From: Epiperipatus broadwayi
Lineage: Eukaryota > Onychophora > Udeonychophora > Euonychophora > Peripatidae
Reading direction: 5' to 3'
Assembly: GCA_028023455.1 (NCBI GenBank)
Contig: JAQFVV010000031.1
Coordinates: 7,678,093-7,742,092 of the forward strand
DNA: 64,000 bases
The position numbers and the translations under genes are program-made. The notes beneath the pieces were generated by a model. It did not search any database. It saw nothing but the letters and a program-made list of their open reading frames with translations, and was not told the DNA's origin. Shown here piece after piece: positions 29,000-43,180 of the stretch (its first letter is position 1; each line of letters begins with the position of its first letter).

Positions 29000-31900
29000 A
29001 ACCAACTTTCTTTGTTGGAACTTATAATTAAAGCTTGTTTGGAGCTAATAGTAAGCTCTATCTAGTGAATATATATATATATATTCTTTACAATAGGTAC
29101 AGAAAATTAGATAGAGTTGGAAAAGTAATTATATTTAAAATATTTTAAATTTAGGTGATTTTGTTTTATATAATTTAGAAGTTATAGATAGTAGGGGTTC
29201 AAACTCAGTAGATAAGAGCTTATAAAAATATATTAGATAATTTAATGAATTAAATGTAAAATGATGCAATAAATTGTTTGCAAATGATTTTAATTTTTAT
29301 TTATTATAGTAAAAATACTACAGAGATTGAATAGCTTAATTATAGCAATAAATATTTTATATTATATGTTTAAGGTGATTATTTTTTTAAAAATATTATT
29401 TAAAAGATAAGTTAATTTAATATTAGTTTAAAGTCTGCAGAAAGTCTCACATGGTTGGGTGATTGTGTGAATATGTGTGCTTTCAAAAATTTAGGGAAAG
29501 AAAATTTCAATTTTAGCTTGTTGACAAAAAATTGATACATAATAAAGTGTAGCAAATATTAAATCTAAAGATAATATTAGAAAAGTAATGAATAAATTTA
29601 TTATTTTTATTTAAATGTAATATTTTATTTTAAGTCAGTTTTAGGTTATTAAAATCTTAAAAAAAAATTTAACAAGGATATTTAATTTTTTTAGATAAAA
29701 ACTATTTGTTATTTAAAGTATTGTCATAGTTTTAAAACTTAATTTTAAAAATGATATTTGATGTAGGTATGTAAATTAGCAGATTATTACATGTAATATT
29801 TGCTAATGGAATCATTGGATTAAGTCCAGGATAAAAAGAAATGTTGAAACCATTCTAAACAGATTTTTCATAGATTTTCATAGATGCTTAGTGATTTACA
29901 GATTCGGATTAAAACAGATTTAGTTTGACATTTATAACTATTTTTTTTTATTTTGACAATAGTAATTTCTTTTAAATTATTCTTTTATTTAAATTTGAAA
30001 ATATAATTGGGATCACTACTTAAATAATGAATCACTAAAAACCAAAGTTCCATGTCAACTTGTGTACTTGAAACATAATTTAGGATCTCAATAATTCTAT
30101 GGAATGCAATAGTGGCTACTTAAATATTGGGGGAATGAATATCAAATGTCAAAAAAAATACTGCTACAAAACTGGAGAAAATTTATGTAAAAACATTGTA
30201 TTTTGCATAAATTGTATATTTGGAATGAGTGACCATTTATATGAAATGGCTTTATCATATTGCAATGCGGCTAATTTTTTAAAGTTAAATTGGGGGGGGG
30301 GGGGTCAGGTATTCATTAAAATATTTATTGTCATATCAAATCTGAAAGAAAGAAAAGAAAATTAAGATTGCATCTATATTTTATAACTGAACTTAGAATG
30401 TTTTATGGTACGATTAATATCTATTTTATCATAATTGATAGTAATAACTCATATTTGATTTGTTTTTTAAGAAATCAAAATGGACTTAGTTTTAAGAATG
30501 ATGTATTTAAAGACAAATTGAAGAAGATGAATTTTGAATGTCTTTTAAACTTTAAAAAGATTTATATTTTAACATAATTTATCTGGAAATAATGAACTCA
30601 AATTTTTTTTTTACAAAGAATAAAATATTATAAGTTAATAAATGTTGGAATGATATAGCTGTTTTTACCTGGAAAAGAAAAATATGTAGTGAAAAAATAT
30701 ATGTTTTAAAAGATAAAATAACCATAATTTTTTAAAGAAATAAATATTTATATTTATTCATGAACTATATGTCTGCTTATAAACGTATTAAATAAATAAT
30801 TTATATTATATAATGTTTGGTATTAATATTTTTGATTGATGTAAAATGCAAATATTACTTATATTTAATGCAATCTATTTTTTTTCTGCACAATGTAAGA
30901 AAATATTTTCATATAAAATTAATTTTGAATTATTATATTATGAAGATATTAAATCCCTGGATAGAATTTTCAGAAACGACTGAAATAAACATGTAATCTC
31001 ATGGGATATTAATATTTTCCATGAATTTTGTTCACTTTTACTTGATATTAATATTATTATTGGTACATTTCTTCATATGAAACCAAGATACAAATATAAT
31101 TGTGCACATTGCTGTTCAACTATAACAAGGCAATAGTATGAGATCCCTGACAAGTAATCTTCTGACAAGCATTTTGCTTACGAGAAGGAGGGAAAATTTT
31201 TTGTCATAACTTTATTATTATGATTATTTTTTTTAGTGTTAAGCCAAATGTTAGTATTTAAAATATTAAAATTTATTTATTTTAAAACTAACTTGTTATT
31301 ATTATATTTTAAATTTTATCTTAAGATAGATTAATTTTATTATTATATTTTTAAAAAACAAACAAATGGGTACTCAGAAAGTAATTTTCTGAACAAGGAC
31401 ATTTAAAATCACAATTATAATTTGTTTTTTTAAATGTATGATCCAATGAGCTAATCTCCGTGAATGATCTTAATAATCATTGGTAATTTTTTATTATTTT
31501 TAGATTATATTTTCCTTGATAATTTTTTGTATTTTGTTTTCAAAAAAAAAGATATATCATAATTAGCATTTTAAGATTAATATTATACATTGCATGAATT
31601 TAATATTAAACAATGGAATGAACTGATCATAAAATTATCATCATGTGTCTATTTTTATAAAAGAATTGATAGATGGGGATGGATATTTGTAAACATCAAA
31701 AGATATTTTAAAATATTTATTTATTGAGTGCTTGAATATGCTTATATCATATAACACCATTTTACTATTAATATATTATTTTTTATGAATATTATCTGTT
31801 GAAATATAGATAAAGACCTAATACTGATCTCTAAATTGTATAATAAATAAAGTTATAGTACTGATGTATGTTTTATTAAGATCATTTGTTGTTAAAAACT

Positions 31901-33660
31901 TTTAAAAATCATCTTGACATGAATTTAGATCTTTGTTGTTGTTTTTTTAATATTGTGTTTTGCAAGTTGTTTTAGAATGCTGTTTGTATATTTTATGATG
32001 TTGAGTGAATTATTCAGTGTGGGGATGTATACTGGTGATTGGAAGATTAATATTTATAGTAATTGCTAGGTGTTAGAGATATGTTGAAAATTGTTGCATG
32101 TGAATTATATTTTTATATTTTATAGTTATTAAAATATACAGATAACATAGAGCTGAATATCTCTTTGTATGGACAGTTGCATTTCCTTATCATCAATAAG
32201 TGCTATAATAGCAACCATGACATAAATCTTAGATGCCCAATGAATACAGACCTACTCTTACGATATGCACTGCATCCATGATGATATTATCTTACTCGTT
32301 TGAAACATTCTTGTCATTTATTCTATACCCTATACTTTAATCCCTATCTATCATCATAGAAATCATCATAGAGAATATAGTTTTATAAGTTGGTAAAGTA
32401 ATGACTAAACCGTTTGAAGTTGATAATTTCATAAGAGGGCCAGATGTAGTATATAAAAAAATTTTTCACAGATGATTTTGAGATATTTTGATGATTGTCA
32501 TAGTATATAACATAAGAGAGGAATAATTGATACTCATACAAATAGTAGAGATCACTTAAATCAAATATATGCATATTCAAATTGGAATGAAAGTGAGAAT
32601 AGTGAAAATGATTTTTGAATGATATAATGAATGTAAAAGTATAAAACAGAAAGTAATACAATGTCATGCAATATAATTTATTGATAGTTACTTTAAATTA
32701 TTATAAATAATTTGAACTCATTTCAGTTATAAACATTTATAAAATTATTTGTTAAATATTTTTGCATAACAGTGATTATTATTTTTATTATAGAGAGAAA
32801 TATTCATATTTTTATTAAAAATTTTTGATATTCAAATATCAGAATGATACTTTGCTGAACTACTAAGAAAGTCCTTAATTTTTATTTTATTTTATTTGTT
32901 ATACTTTATTTTATAATATAAAATTATATTGAATTTCAAAAAACTTCCACATTTCACTTTTCAGCAAAAAAAACTTTTAATATTGATTACAGTTTCGACT
33001 GTACCATGCAGTAATAAATATATTTTATAATAAATATATTTTATAATAGAATAAGTATAATATTGTTTTTTTTTTAGAAATTGGGAAATTTATTGTAACT
33101 GTCCCCAATACAAATGGTGGAATTGTTTTGAATCTTACCTTAGTCAAGTTGTGATTTATCAGCGTGCTGCTTATTTGATTTTTTTCATTCTACATGCACA
33201 ATCCATACAAAATTAATAATTCGAATATTACTTATTTGGCACATGATCGTTAAAGACTACTTAGATATTATTTTTATTATAGTTGAGTCAGTAATAAAGT
33301 ATATTATTATTACCATAGAATATATGATGTTAGTAATTATTATTAAATTGATATAACACCAATGAGAGAGATACTTGATATTGCCACAATATTAGAATAC
33401 ATTATATTTTTTAAGAATGCCACATTAAACAAAGAGGGATTGTACAATGCTTACTTAAAATCGTATTATATTATATATTTTTATTATTAAATTTTAATTA
33501 TTAAGTAAATTTAATGTTGAGAGTCATTGAGTTATTTTAGTTGCTTATTGCTGTATTTATTGTGTAAGAGTAGTTAGATATCATGTAAAATTCCTCATCA
33601 TATTTTGCTACAGGGTGTTAATTAATTTATTTATTTTATTAGTTTGTTAGCAATAAACCC
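29000..33660. other. A/T-rich region without a supported gene
   Basis: It contains a poly-G run of about 12 at 30292-30304 and short direct repeats (32999-33048). Frames at 30099-30365, 30368-30577 and 32383-32667 were read; none shows a domain or conserved motif. Confidence 0.55.
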
Positions 33661-33678
33661 GAGATGATAATGATGATG

Positions 33679-34780
<1,102 letters not shown>

Positions 34781-35690
34781 TAAAAAAATATAACTTTTTT
34801 TTTGAAAGATGATGAGTAAAGTTATTAGTTTATGTTGAAAGTATAATTAGTATTTTTATTAAAGGAATATTAAGTAATTTATAGTTATTTCTTTAATAAA
34901 TTTATAAATTATATTTTAGGATTATTAAATGTGTGTTTTAAGACATGAAAGTATTACATAGTAGTTTATTATGTGATTTTGATGGAGTAATATTCCTATG
35001 CCATTGGGAGTTTATATTTTGGGATGTATTCTCAATGTTTACGCCAGTGTACATTACTGAACGTCTCATGTAAAAAGTTCCGTAATTATATTTGTTATTT
35101 TGATATAACATTATTTGTTTATAATCTTGAGCTAGTTATAAATTGAATTTATTATTGAAATGGATAGATTGACTATCATAATTCGAACCCTAATTATTTA
35201 TTATGAACCTAAGTACTATGATATTTTAATTCAATAAGTTTTTTTAACTTTAATCACTGAAAATAATGTTTTATTACATACTGTATGTTAACAATATAGT
35301 TTGAGTTAATCAGAACAGTATTATTTTAATAGTCTTTGTTTATGAAACTTAACTGCAATACATTATAGTTATAATCTAGTTAGCCAAATTCTCTTTTGTT
35401 GAATAGTATTATCTCTAAGGAAGGGTTCAATATATATTAAAATACTTAAAATATAAAGTTTCCCATTTTTAGACAAATCCAAAACTTTATCTTACAGTTT
35501 GTCATTTTTTAAAAATTAAAAAATTTAAAACTTAATCTTAATTTTACAGTTCACCATTTAAAAAACGTTTCAGAATTCTTTTTCATACTTTTCCTTTTTC
35601 CATAATGAATATATCTCTCCATCATTAGAAATAAGATGTGTTTTTGTTTTACATTTGATGTTTAGTATTATAAATGCTGGGCATTTGTGA
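34781..35690. other. A/T-rich spacer
   Basis: No feature recognised. Confidence 0.6.
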
Positions 35691-35944
35691 TGGCATAAAG
35701 TGCTTTATTATACCAGGTCAGAAAGGGTTTGCTTTTATGGCATAAAGTGCTTTATTATGCCAGGGCAGGATGGGATTGCTTTGATGGCATAAATGCTTTA
35801 TTATGCCAGGACAGGAAGAGATTGCTTTGATGGCATAAAATGCTTTATTATGCCAGGAGAGGAAGGGATTGCTTTGATGGCATAAAGTGCTTTATTATGC
35901 CAGGGCAGGAAGAGATTGCTTTGATGGCATGAAGTGCCATAAAA
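35691..35944. repeat. 46-47-bp minisatellite with internal hairpin
   Basis: Units start at 35691, 35738, 35785, 35831, 35878 and 35925 (last partial). Each holds GGCATAA...TTATGCC, a 7-bp inverted repeat around AGTGCTTTA, then CAGGAAGGGATTGCTTTGA. Units differ by single bases, so the array is not very recent. Confidence 0.92.
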
Positions 35945-36456
35945 TACTCACAAATTATAACTATCTGTATTTATTTAGTATTGCAATGTGTTTACTCCTT
36001 TTCCCATAATGAAATATGTCTGCATTTTTTTAGATTTGAAATTTGATATTACACCTGATTTGCTGTATTATTCCAGTGTCATATTAGTGATATGTTTAAA
36101 ATAATGCATCCACAGGAAAAAAAATATTGATTAACTTTATCCACACATCCTTTGGAAATATTATTTTAAATGTAATGCAAACTTGAAATAATATGTCACC
36201 AGAGTAATATGTCATAGCAGGAATAATACCAAAGTACCAAAAAATAATAACATTAAATACATAATTGGAGCAATGGCTATTAATTGTTTGCAATTGCAAA
36301 TAAAAAAAAAACTACTAGGACTAAAATTAAATTTGGTTTAACTCTATTTTATAAGCCCAAACAAAATCTAAATTCCATTTTAAAATGTAGAACTTAGTCA
36401 TAACACTTTTAAAACATGACAAAAGTAACTTCTACATGGATTATAAAGATATTTTT
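35945..36456. other. A/T-rich spacer
   Basis: No feature recognised. The 67-codon minus frame at 36096-36299 is unremarkable. Confidence 0.6.
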
Positions 36457-37356
36457 AAAGGGGGTATCCAAAAATAACATGAATCATTCTTTCAAGGGTC
36501 AGTATTTTGTAATACATGTTTCTACCACAAGATATCTTTTAGGTGGAGCCCCTGCAGCACTCTGCTGATAATGATTATGAAGTGAAGTCATGGTTCTGCA
36601 TAGTAATTGTTTTTGTTAAGTGCATCACATTTATTTGTCAATTTTTGTAATAGGTGAAAAGTTGGAACAATGTAAAACTCTGTTTTCTGATAGAGACAAT
36701 AGCAAAAATGCACCTGTAATGCTTAAAATAGCTTAAGATATTCTAAATAAAAACAAAAATTATGAATAGTTTAATGGAAGAATCAAATTTACCACATTCT
36801 AAAACATCATGGCAAATAATGTCCAATGTTAAGACAATGCTGTTTTTATGTAGATTGCATTTTTATGCAGTATTCATTTGTAATGATCAAGCATTTAAAA
36901 CTTATACAAGTGTGAAATATTTGCATGGTATGGTACATTGAATTCATCCTGATTTGTGGTAAAGTGGAGAATGTGAGCTTCACCACAACAATATTCCAAT
37001 GCACAAAGCATTGAGTCTGAAACAATTTCTAAATAAAAACAGCATGACTCAGTTTGTGAATCAGCCTAAAATGTATTTGATCTCCCTTTGCAACTTTTTT
37101 ATATTTCCTTCAATGAAAAAGTGTTTCAAAAATGTGTTTTTTTTTTGAGAACATAGAAATGGTAAAAAATAAAAACATAAGAATTAATTGTCATCATTTG
37201 CAAGATTTCTGAATTACTTCAAAAATGAAAAACATATTTACACTAGAACATTGTGTTAAATTGGCTGTACATTGAAGGAGATTTGATTAGTAGTACCTGA
37301 AAATAAATACACATTTTTTTATTAAAAAATCTGGAATTTTTTGAGTCCCTTTTCAT
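36457..37356 (+). pseudogene. Mariner-family transposon, dead
   Basis: Mariner transposases are DD34D enzymes that cut and paste at TA. The plus strand reads LHHNNIPMHKALSLKQFLNK (36978-37037), matching the LHHDNAPAH block, then NQPK and CNFFIFP (about 37060-37110), matching the PPYSPDLAPCDFFLFP block. Decayed C-terminal sequence (QDF, RRFD) follows. The catalytic Asp of LHHDN is Asn. Candidate terminal inverted repeats are AAAGGGGGTATCCAAAAAT (36457) and the complement AAAAGGGACTCAAAAAATTC (about 37333-37352). At about 0.9 kb it is shorter than the usual 1.3 kb, so it is probably internally deleted. Confidence 0.75.
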
Positions 37357-37633
37357 ATTTCACCTAATAATAAATTATGGAAAACATTTTTTTTTAAATT
37401 CAAACAAAAGCATCTGATAATGAATTAATATCTGTATATAATATTGACATCTTTACATATTTTAAACTAATAAATTAATATGTAAATATTTTAGTTCCAA
37501 CTTCAGTCTCTGCCATCAAGTAAAAGCAAAGCAAGAAAACAAATGTTATTCCATAGCTTCAAGAAAGAGAATTTAAATCAAAATATATTAAAGTAAATAT
37601 AACATGACATGAAAGATAATTTTTTGAAGAAAT
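37357..37633. other. A/T-rich spacer
   Basis: Nothing recognised. Confidence 0.6.
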
Positions 37634-37714
37634 AATAATTGAAGTATATATATATATAAGACAATTATAAGCTAATAATTGAAGTATATATATATATAAG
37701 ACAATTATAAGCTA
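37634..37714. repeat. 40-bp tandem duplication
   Basis: AATAATTGAAG(TA)nAGACAATTATAAGCT occurs twice in direct succession with no differences. Confidence 0.95.
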
Positions 37715-37799
37715 GCGAAAATGTTATATTTGATATTATTGGGAATAATTATTATATTTCTTATTTATTATTTTTAACTTTCTTATACAATTCAGCAAT

Positions 37800-38660
37800 A
37801 GTATTTTTTATCAAAATTTATTCTTACAATTTTGAATGTCCTGAAGTCATCATCAGGGTTATAATATCCAAATATATAATCGTACAATTAATTCATTTTT
37901 ACACACACACACAAACATATATATATATATATATATTACACACAAACATATATATATATATATATAATCAACATACATCTTAACTTGACCATTATATAAT
38001 AATTATATCATTTTATTCTATTTTATTTATTTTACTTTTAATTAATTTTAATTTACACATTTATATTTTATTTTACTTTTAAAATACTTTAAATTGATTT
38101 ACTATAATTTTTATAACTTTTTAAAAACTTTAACTTTTAAAATTCTACTATGTAATACATATTATTTTCATTATCTATTTTACTTACACTCTTTTTTAAA
38201 ATAAATAAAAACATTTTAAATTACTCTAATCTTTATATATATTATTTTTACATTTTAATTAATCAATAACTTTTACAATACTAATTACTCACATCTTTAA
38301 AATCTACACTTTACACAACTTATTTCTAAACCCAACTGACAAAAATACTTTTAAATATTTTATACTTGCTTAGCAACTCCCTCTATTATCATTTTTATCA
38401 ACTTTAACTTTTCTATTCCCTTTAACCTTTTTTATACAAACTATTATTAATAATAATTATTTATAAAATTGTTGTCTTTATCCCACAATCCTCATTAAGA
38501 TTTGGTTTTATACTTTGTATTAATATTTCCTCTTTACTTTTTCTATTCCTACTATTATTGGTATAGTTAATCATTTTTATATTATTGTTCTCAAACCTAT
38601 GATCTGTTTCTTGTGTATGCAAGTAAATAGTTTTTTTCTCCTAATATGCTGATTTCAGCT
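37800..38660 (-). pseudogene. PLE-4 3' portion with GIY-YIG remnant
   Basis: The minus strand (stop at 38461-38463) has an uninterrupted stretch of about 60 residues: TIYLHTQETDHRFENNNIKM, INYTNNSRNRKSKEEILIQS, IKPNLNEDCGIKTTIL. This is the C-terminal half of a PLE GIY-YIG nuclease (the H...TxH.FD blocks followed by R...E...I...NLN.D.G). The 3' region ends at about 37800-37870 with CTGATGATGACTTCAGGACA, an HHR-like core as in other PLE ends. TA/CA simple repeats (37900-37965) have expanded inside the UTR. It has no RT and is 5'-truncated. Confidence 0.7.
37825..37870 (-). ncRNA. Hammerhead-like remnant at PLE-4 3' end
   Basis: The minus strand reads CTGATGA, a short imperfect stem (TGACTTCAGGACA), then TTCAAAATTG where GAAAC is expected. 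It aligns with 42225-42280. Inactive by inspection. Confidence 0.4.
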
Positions 38661-38893
38661 AAATTTTTTATATAAAGGTTCAATCCTAATTAAAAATAAA
38701 TAAATTCATTGTATTTTATTACTTGTATTGAGAATGTATAAGGGCATACCAAATTAATAGGAAAAAACCTAAAATTTAATTAAGTAAAATTAAGCTTTTG
38801 TATGAGTGCACATGTACATGTTAAATAATTGAATTTTTGAATTTTATTTTACATTGGCACTATGTTTAAATACTGTGTTGATAAAAACAAAAG

Positions 38894-38924
<31 letters not shown>

Positions 38925-38971
38925 TTCCAAAAAGTAAATAGTAGTGTTGTGCTTTGATCTAATCAAAAGTT

Positions 38972-38972
38972 T

Positions 38973-39071
<99 letters not shown>

Positions 39072-39075
39072 CCTT

Positions 39076-39127
<52 letters not shown>
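38972..39127. repeat. (CTAT)n-(CT)n-(TA)n compound microsatellite
   Basis: CTAT repeats to 39070, then CT repeats, then TA repeats. A separate (TA)n lies at 38893-38921. Confidence 0.97.
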
Positions 39128-39167
39128 AAGAAAGTTACTGTTAACACTAACTGAAATAATTATAGAA

Positions 39168-39334
39168 AATATACAAACCATTATACAATTACAAATATCC
39201 AGTAACGCCCTCTGTTTAAAGATTTATATCTCAATAATAGCAAACCTTAAAATCATTTTAAGGTTTGCTATTATTGAGATATAAATCTTTAAACAGAGGG
39301 TGTTACTGGATATTTGTAATTGTATAATGGTTTG

Positions 39335-39340
<6 letters not shown>
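39168..39340. repeat. 173-bp near-perfect palindrome
   Basis: Two 86-bp arms meet at a single central C (39254; CCTTAAAATCATTTTAAGG). The one mismatch I see is CGCCCTCTG in the left arm against CAGAGGGTG in the right, a CpG to TpG change. The right arm runs directly into (TA)n. Confidence 0.93.
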
Positions 39341-39380
<40 letters not shown>

Positions 39381-39398
39381 GTGCGTGCGTGTGTGTGA
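39341..39398. repeat. (TA)n-(GCGT/GT)n microsatellite
   Basis: A TA run to about 39374, then GCGCGTGTGCGTGCGTGTGTGTG. Confidence 0.95.
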
Positions 39399-41015
39399 AT
39401 CTACTTGGTGAATAAACATAAAGTGTTTGTAATTAATATTTTTTATTAAATTGAATACTTCATTTGGTCATTCTATCTAAATTATAATATATTTTATTCA
39501 CTTGTGATTCTAATAATTATATCTTTGTATCAATTATGTCTCCAATTTTCAAATTAATTACCTGTTGCCCTTTTTATAATTATTAAGATTAAATAATTAG
39601 AAATCAAAATTGGGATTTAAATAAAAATCAAAAACAACATGTCAATTTTAAAATATAAGAAAATCGATTAGACAATAATCATGTAACTTTTAAAGTAATT
39701 AAAAAACATCAATATTTTTTAAAATATAGGAAAAAGAATCAGAGAAAAAAAGAAGAAAGGAGAAAAAGATATAATTATAAATATTGTGTCATATTTATCA
39801 TATAATTTTAAAATTATTATTAATAAAATTATTTGTTTTTATTATTAATCTAATTTTTATTAGTTTGTATTACAAATAAGTTAAAAATGGACTTGTGATT
39901 AAACTTGGCACACAATAATCACTGGCCTCAAAAAGTCTTGTAGCTAGATCCCTCAACATAAAAGATGAATTAAGTATAAAGATAATTATTTCTATGATAA
40001 ACTTATAATAATGCAAAATAAAATATTTTCATATCTACATAAGGAAAATACATATCAATAATTTTAAATCAATTTATTCCATTAATCTGGTACTTACAGC
40101 AATTATTTTTACTTAGATAATTATTGTTACTTAGGTTCATTATGAATATGGAGTGACAAAGATAAATCTGCTTTGCTTACTTTAGATTTTATAAAATCTT
40201 ACTAATTCTCCAATGGATAATTTATAAAAAAATAACCACCATTTATCATGTAGTATTTAATTCTCCATATGGTGTGTGCAAATCAATAGTCCTAAATTTA
40301 TTTTATTAAGTGAAAAGAATTGCCCTTTTAGAAAAATGATGAAGGATGTCTTTTTTTGTATTTCAATTTTCACCTTGCTTCTCTCTAGCTACATTTATCA
40401 AGAACAAAATTTCCACTGGTAACTAAATTTACTGATTAGAATAAATGTTTATTTAATCTTAAGTTGTCTATTATAAATTTTATATAGTTTAACAATATAT
40501 ATATTTGTGTGTGCGTGTGTAAAATTGTGATATTTCTACTAATCACGTTAGATTGAAGTCATGCCATCCATATGTCTAATACCATGCAAAAAGATAATTT
40601 ATTCATTTTAATCTACTACTCACTATCATTATATTTCATAATTCAGCTAGCATATAAAAACAGTCATTTCAAAGTAGGATTTGAACATATCTTATATAAA
40701 AATACAGGTTAGTTGGATTATGAAATTTATTTTAAATACATGTTGGAGATGTATACATCACAAATTGATTAAAGAACCAGGAATTGTTTTTTAGATGCTA
40801 TGTGAGTGCATGCATTTCCATATTCACATGGCATCGCCATAGTTACCTAATAAATTTATATTTAAATATGCATATAAAATTTTCTTAAAGTAGAAACTAT
40901 ATATTATTTAATAAAAAAATTAAATTTGGAAAATAAATATTTTGTTAAAAAGGGAATAGAGAGTGTAGGGAATAAATATTTTAATTCCAGACGTCATTTT
41001 GTAATTATTTTTATT
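39399..41015. other. A/T-rich spacer
   Basis: A short TA/TG tract lies near 40494-40520. Nothing else recognised. Confidence 0.6.
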
Positions 41016-41555
41016 TTATGTAAAAATAATATTTTTCTTGTATATTTTTAAATATAAATATGCTTTGTTTAAAGCAGTATTGTAAAAAAAAAGAACTAAA
41101 ATTTCCAATATTTTTACATTGTTATAATTAAAATCGAAACCATATATACATGATTTATTATGGTCATAAAAGACAGAAGCTGATAAATTATCATTATTTT
41201 TAAAATTTTGTTTTGTATTTTGAACCCTTTTAAATAACAATAAATGTTTCTTTGTTCTTTTTTCCAATGTGCACCTCGATTCACCTTTATATCCGCGGCC
41301 ACACCCACATGTCCATTTGTAAATGATACAATTTTTATTTGTAAATAAAGTTTTATCCGTTGAATTGTTTATTAATTTATTTAATGTAGGTGGTGCATAA
41401 AATGCAATATCACATATTCCTTTATAAATTTTCTTAATGAAACTTGACTGTTGATTTGAAATATATGGTATTGATATCCACAATTTTTTATCAGAAAAAT
41501 AAACACTTTTATTATTTTTATATTTATAAGTAAAATTTTTAATAGTATAAATAAT
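41016..41555 (-). pseudogene. PLE-1-family C-terminal fragment, best preserved
   Basis: A 155-codon minus-strand frame (41016-41483) includes YAPPTLNKLINNSTDKTLFT, then CIIYKWTCGCGRGYKGESRC, TLEKRTKKHLLLFKRVQNTK and ASVFYDHN, NNVKILEILV. The order (RT thumb end, CxC, GY.G, L..R.K.HL) is that of the linker and GIY-YIG domain of a PLE. The family is that of 1045-5505. It is 5'-truncated; the RT is absent. The codons upstream (41484-41555) continue the element and then turn into an inverted copy. Confidence 0.75.
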
Positions 41556-41641
41556 TATGATTCTGTTTATTATACTATTAAAAATTTACTTATAAATATA
41601 AAAATAATAAAATATCTATACTGGAGATGTTTATTTTTATC
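41487..41641. repeat. Inverted repeat at the 5' break of the PLE-1 fragment
   Basis: The left arm (ATAAACACTTTTATTATTTT... to 41551) is matched by the complement at about 41566-41641, with a 14-base spacer. This short head-to-head tail resembles the larger PLE pairs elsewhere in the window. Confidence 0.8.
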
Positions 41642-42160
41642 CTATGTATGTGGTTATGTGTATCAGTTACATACAATGGAGTGCATAGCTGTAAGGAGAT
41701 TGAAAGTCTGAGTTCATGACCTTTCTAATTACATTAAGTTTAATATAGATAATAAACATATTTACAGAAATAAGGACATTTTATCAATTGCTATCGTCAG
41801 AAGACTATCAATTATTACTAACTGACAATCTTTCTGAGGCTTAATAAGTTTGCTCCATTAAACCTATTATGACAAAAACGTATTTAGAATGCTAATTAGT
41901 AGCAATCAGTAGTTTCCTAACAACAGCAAAAATATTTTTGTTTACAATAATAAAATCTCCTTAATTATGTTCTTTAACTGAATAACAATCCATGGAAAAT
42001 ACTTAATTCAATATTTATATATTATCTAAAAGAAATAAAAATTTTGTTACATTTTAAGATAAACTCATAAATTGTTGAATTATTTAAAAACAGATCTGTT
42101 AATTAACATGGTTGTTCACTTCAAAATTGACATGGTTGTTCTTCCATTTTAAATTGTTTA
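41642..42160. other. A/T-rich spacer
   Basis: No feature recognised. Confidence 0.55.
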
Positions 42161-42164
42161 TATT

Positions 42165-42303
42165 ATTTATAATACTTCACTCATATACACTTTAATGCAA
42201 TTAATTTTCTTAAAAACTTCTTTATTTTCTTACAGTTTTGACTGTCCAGCAGTCTTCTTCAGAGCTCATTAAAGTATATATGAGTGAAGTATTATAAATA
42301 ATA
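42165..42303 (-). repeat. PLE-like 3' terminus within an inverted repeat
   Basis: Arms TATTTATAATACTTCACTCA (42164) and its complement at about 42283-42303 enclose a PLE-type end. On the minus strand: CTGAAGA, a perfect stem GACTG-CTGGA-CAGTC, then AAAAC, with AATAAAGAAG downstream. It is homologous to 37825-37870. The GAAAC core residue G is lost. Confidence 0.55.
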
Positions 42304-42775
42304 TATATGATTATATGAAGATATGCAAAAAAAGTGAAGGAGAAAATTTTTAAATTGTTCTTATATCTTTAAATTTAGTAATATTAATGTGGGTTCAAAA
42401 ATGTTTAAATCATGAACTAGAAAATATTAATTTTTTATTAAAAAATATAAATAGTTCAGTATTTTTCAGGCAGTTCAGTAAAGACTTAAGACCAACTCAA
42501 TATGTTTAGGTCTGCTTTCAATTGTTTGATAATCTTCATTGTTCGTAATCTGATTGTTTTATCATTTACAATATTACTTTAAAAGCATTTATGGAAATAA
42601 AAAAAAAATATATAAACTTTCTTGAGTTTATGAAATATTAATGGTCACTTTTACACAACAATTGCAAATAATTATTTAAAAGCAATGATATACATGTAAC
42701 ACATTAATAAACAGCCACTCAAAAATGATAATGGCCGTTCTAACTTCAAAACAACAAGAATGGATATATATATAT
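42304..42775. other. A/T-rich spacer
   Basis: Nothing recognised; a short TA run lies at 42765-42779. Confidence 0.6.
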
Positions 42776-42779
42776 ATAT

Positions 42780-43180
42780 TGTAACCGTTTGATTGTTGTC
42801 CCAACTACATAATATCACCAAAACATAAGTGCGCTAAGAATTGTAACCTCGATCACCGATCAATTCCCGCTGCACATTGTCAGCTATTAAGAGCTGTAAC
42901 CAAAAGCATATCATGCTATCTATATTATGCACCAGAGACCACAACCAACATCTGGAGCAACTTACCACAGACCAAACCAATGATATAACATAAACTTTTT
43001 ATGATTTAATTTGATTGCAGCCAGGGTGTACCGCGAAGACCTATCATAGTAGTATGATAAAATACATTAAACAAATTATAAGTATGTAATGTTATTATCT
43101 TTCAAACCTTAATTTGCGATTTTCATTGTATGAGACCCGATGGCCGACCATGTACAAGATGGCATAATTTGTGGAACTAC
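42780..43180. other. GC-richer unidentified block, possible dispersed repeat
   Basis: The sequence from GTAACCGTTTGATTGTTGTC to GATGGCCGACCATGTACAAG stands out in base composition. GATCAATTCCCGC (about 42862) resembles a tRNA B box but no A box or cloverleaf fits. No protein match is apparent. Confidence 0.35.

Noticed and set aside
28520-29005. 161-residue frame rich in YLSI
   Set aside because: Translation of the GATA/GGTA microsatellite. The CTAT frame at 38944-39144 is the same kind of artefact.
30099-30577. Two adjacent plus-strand frames (88 and 69 codons), one with several cysteines
   Set aside because: No conserved motif, biased A/T-driven composition, no splice or start context supporting a gene.
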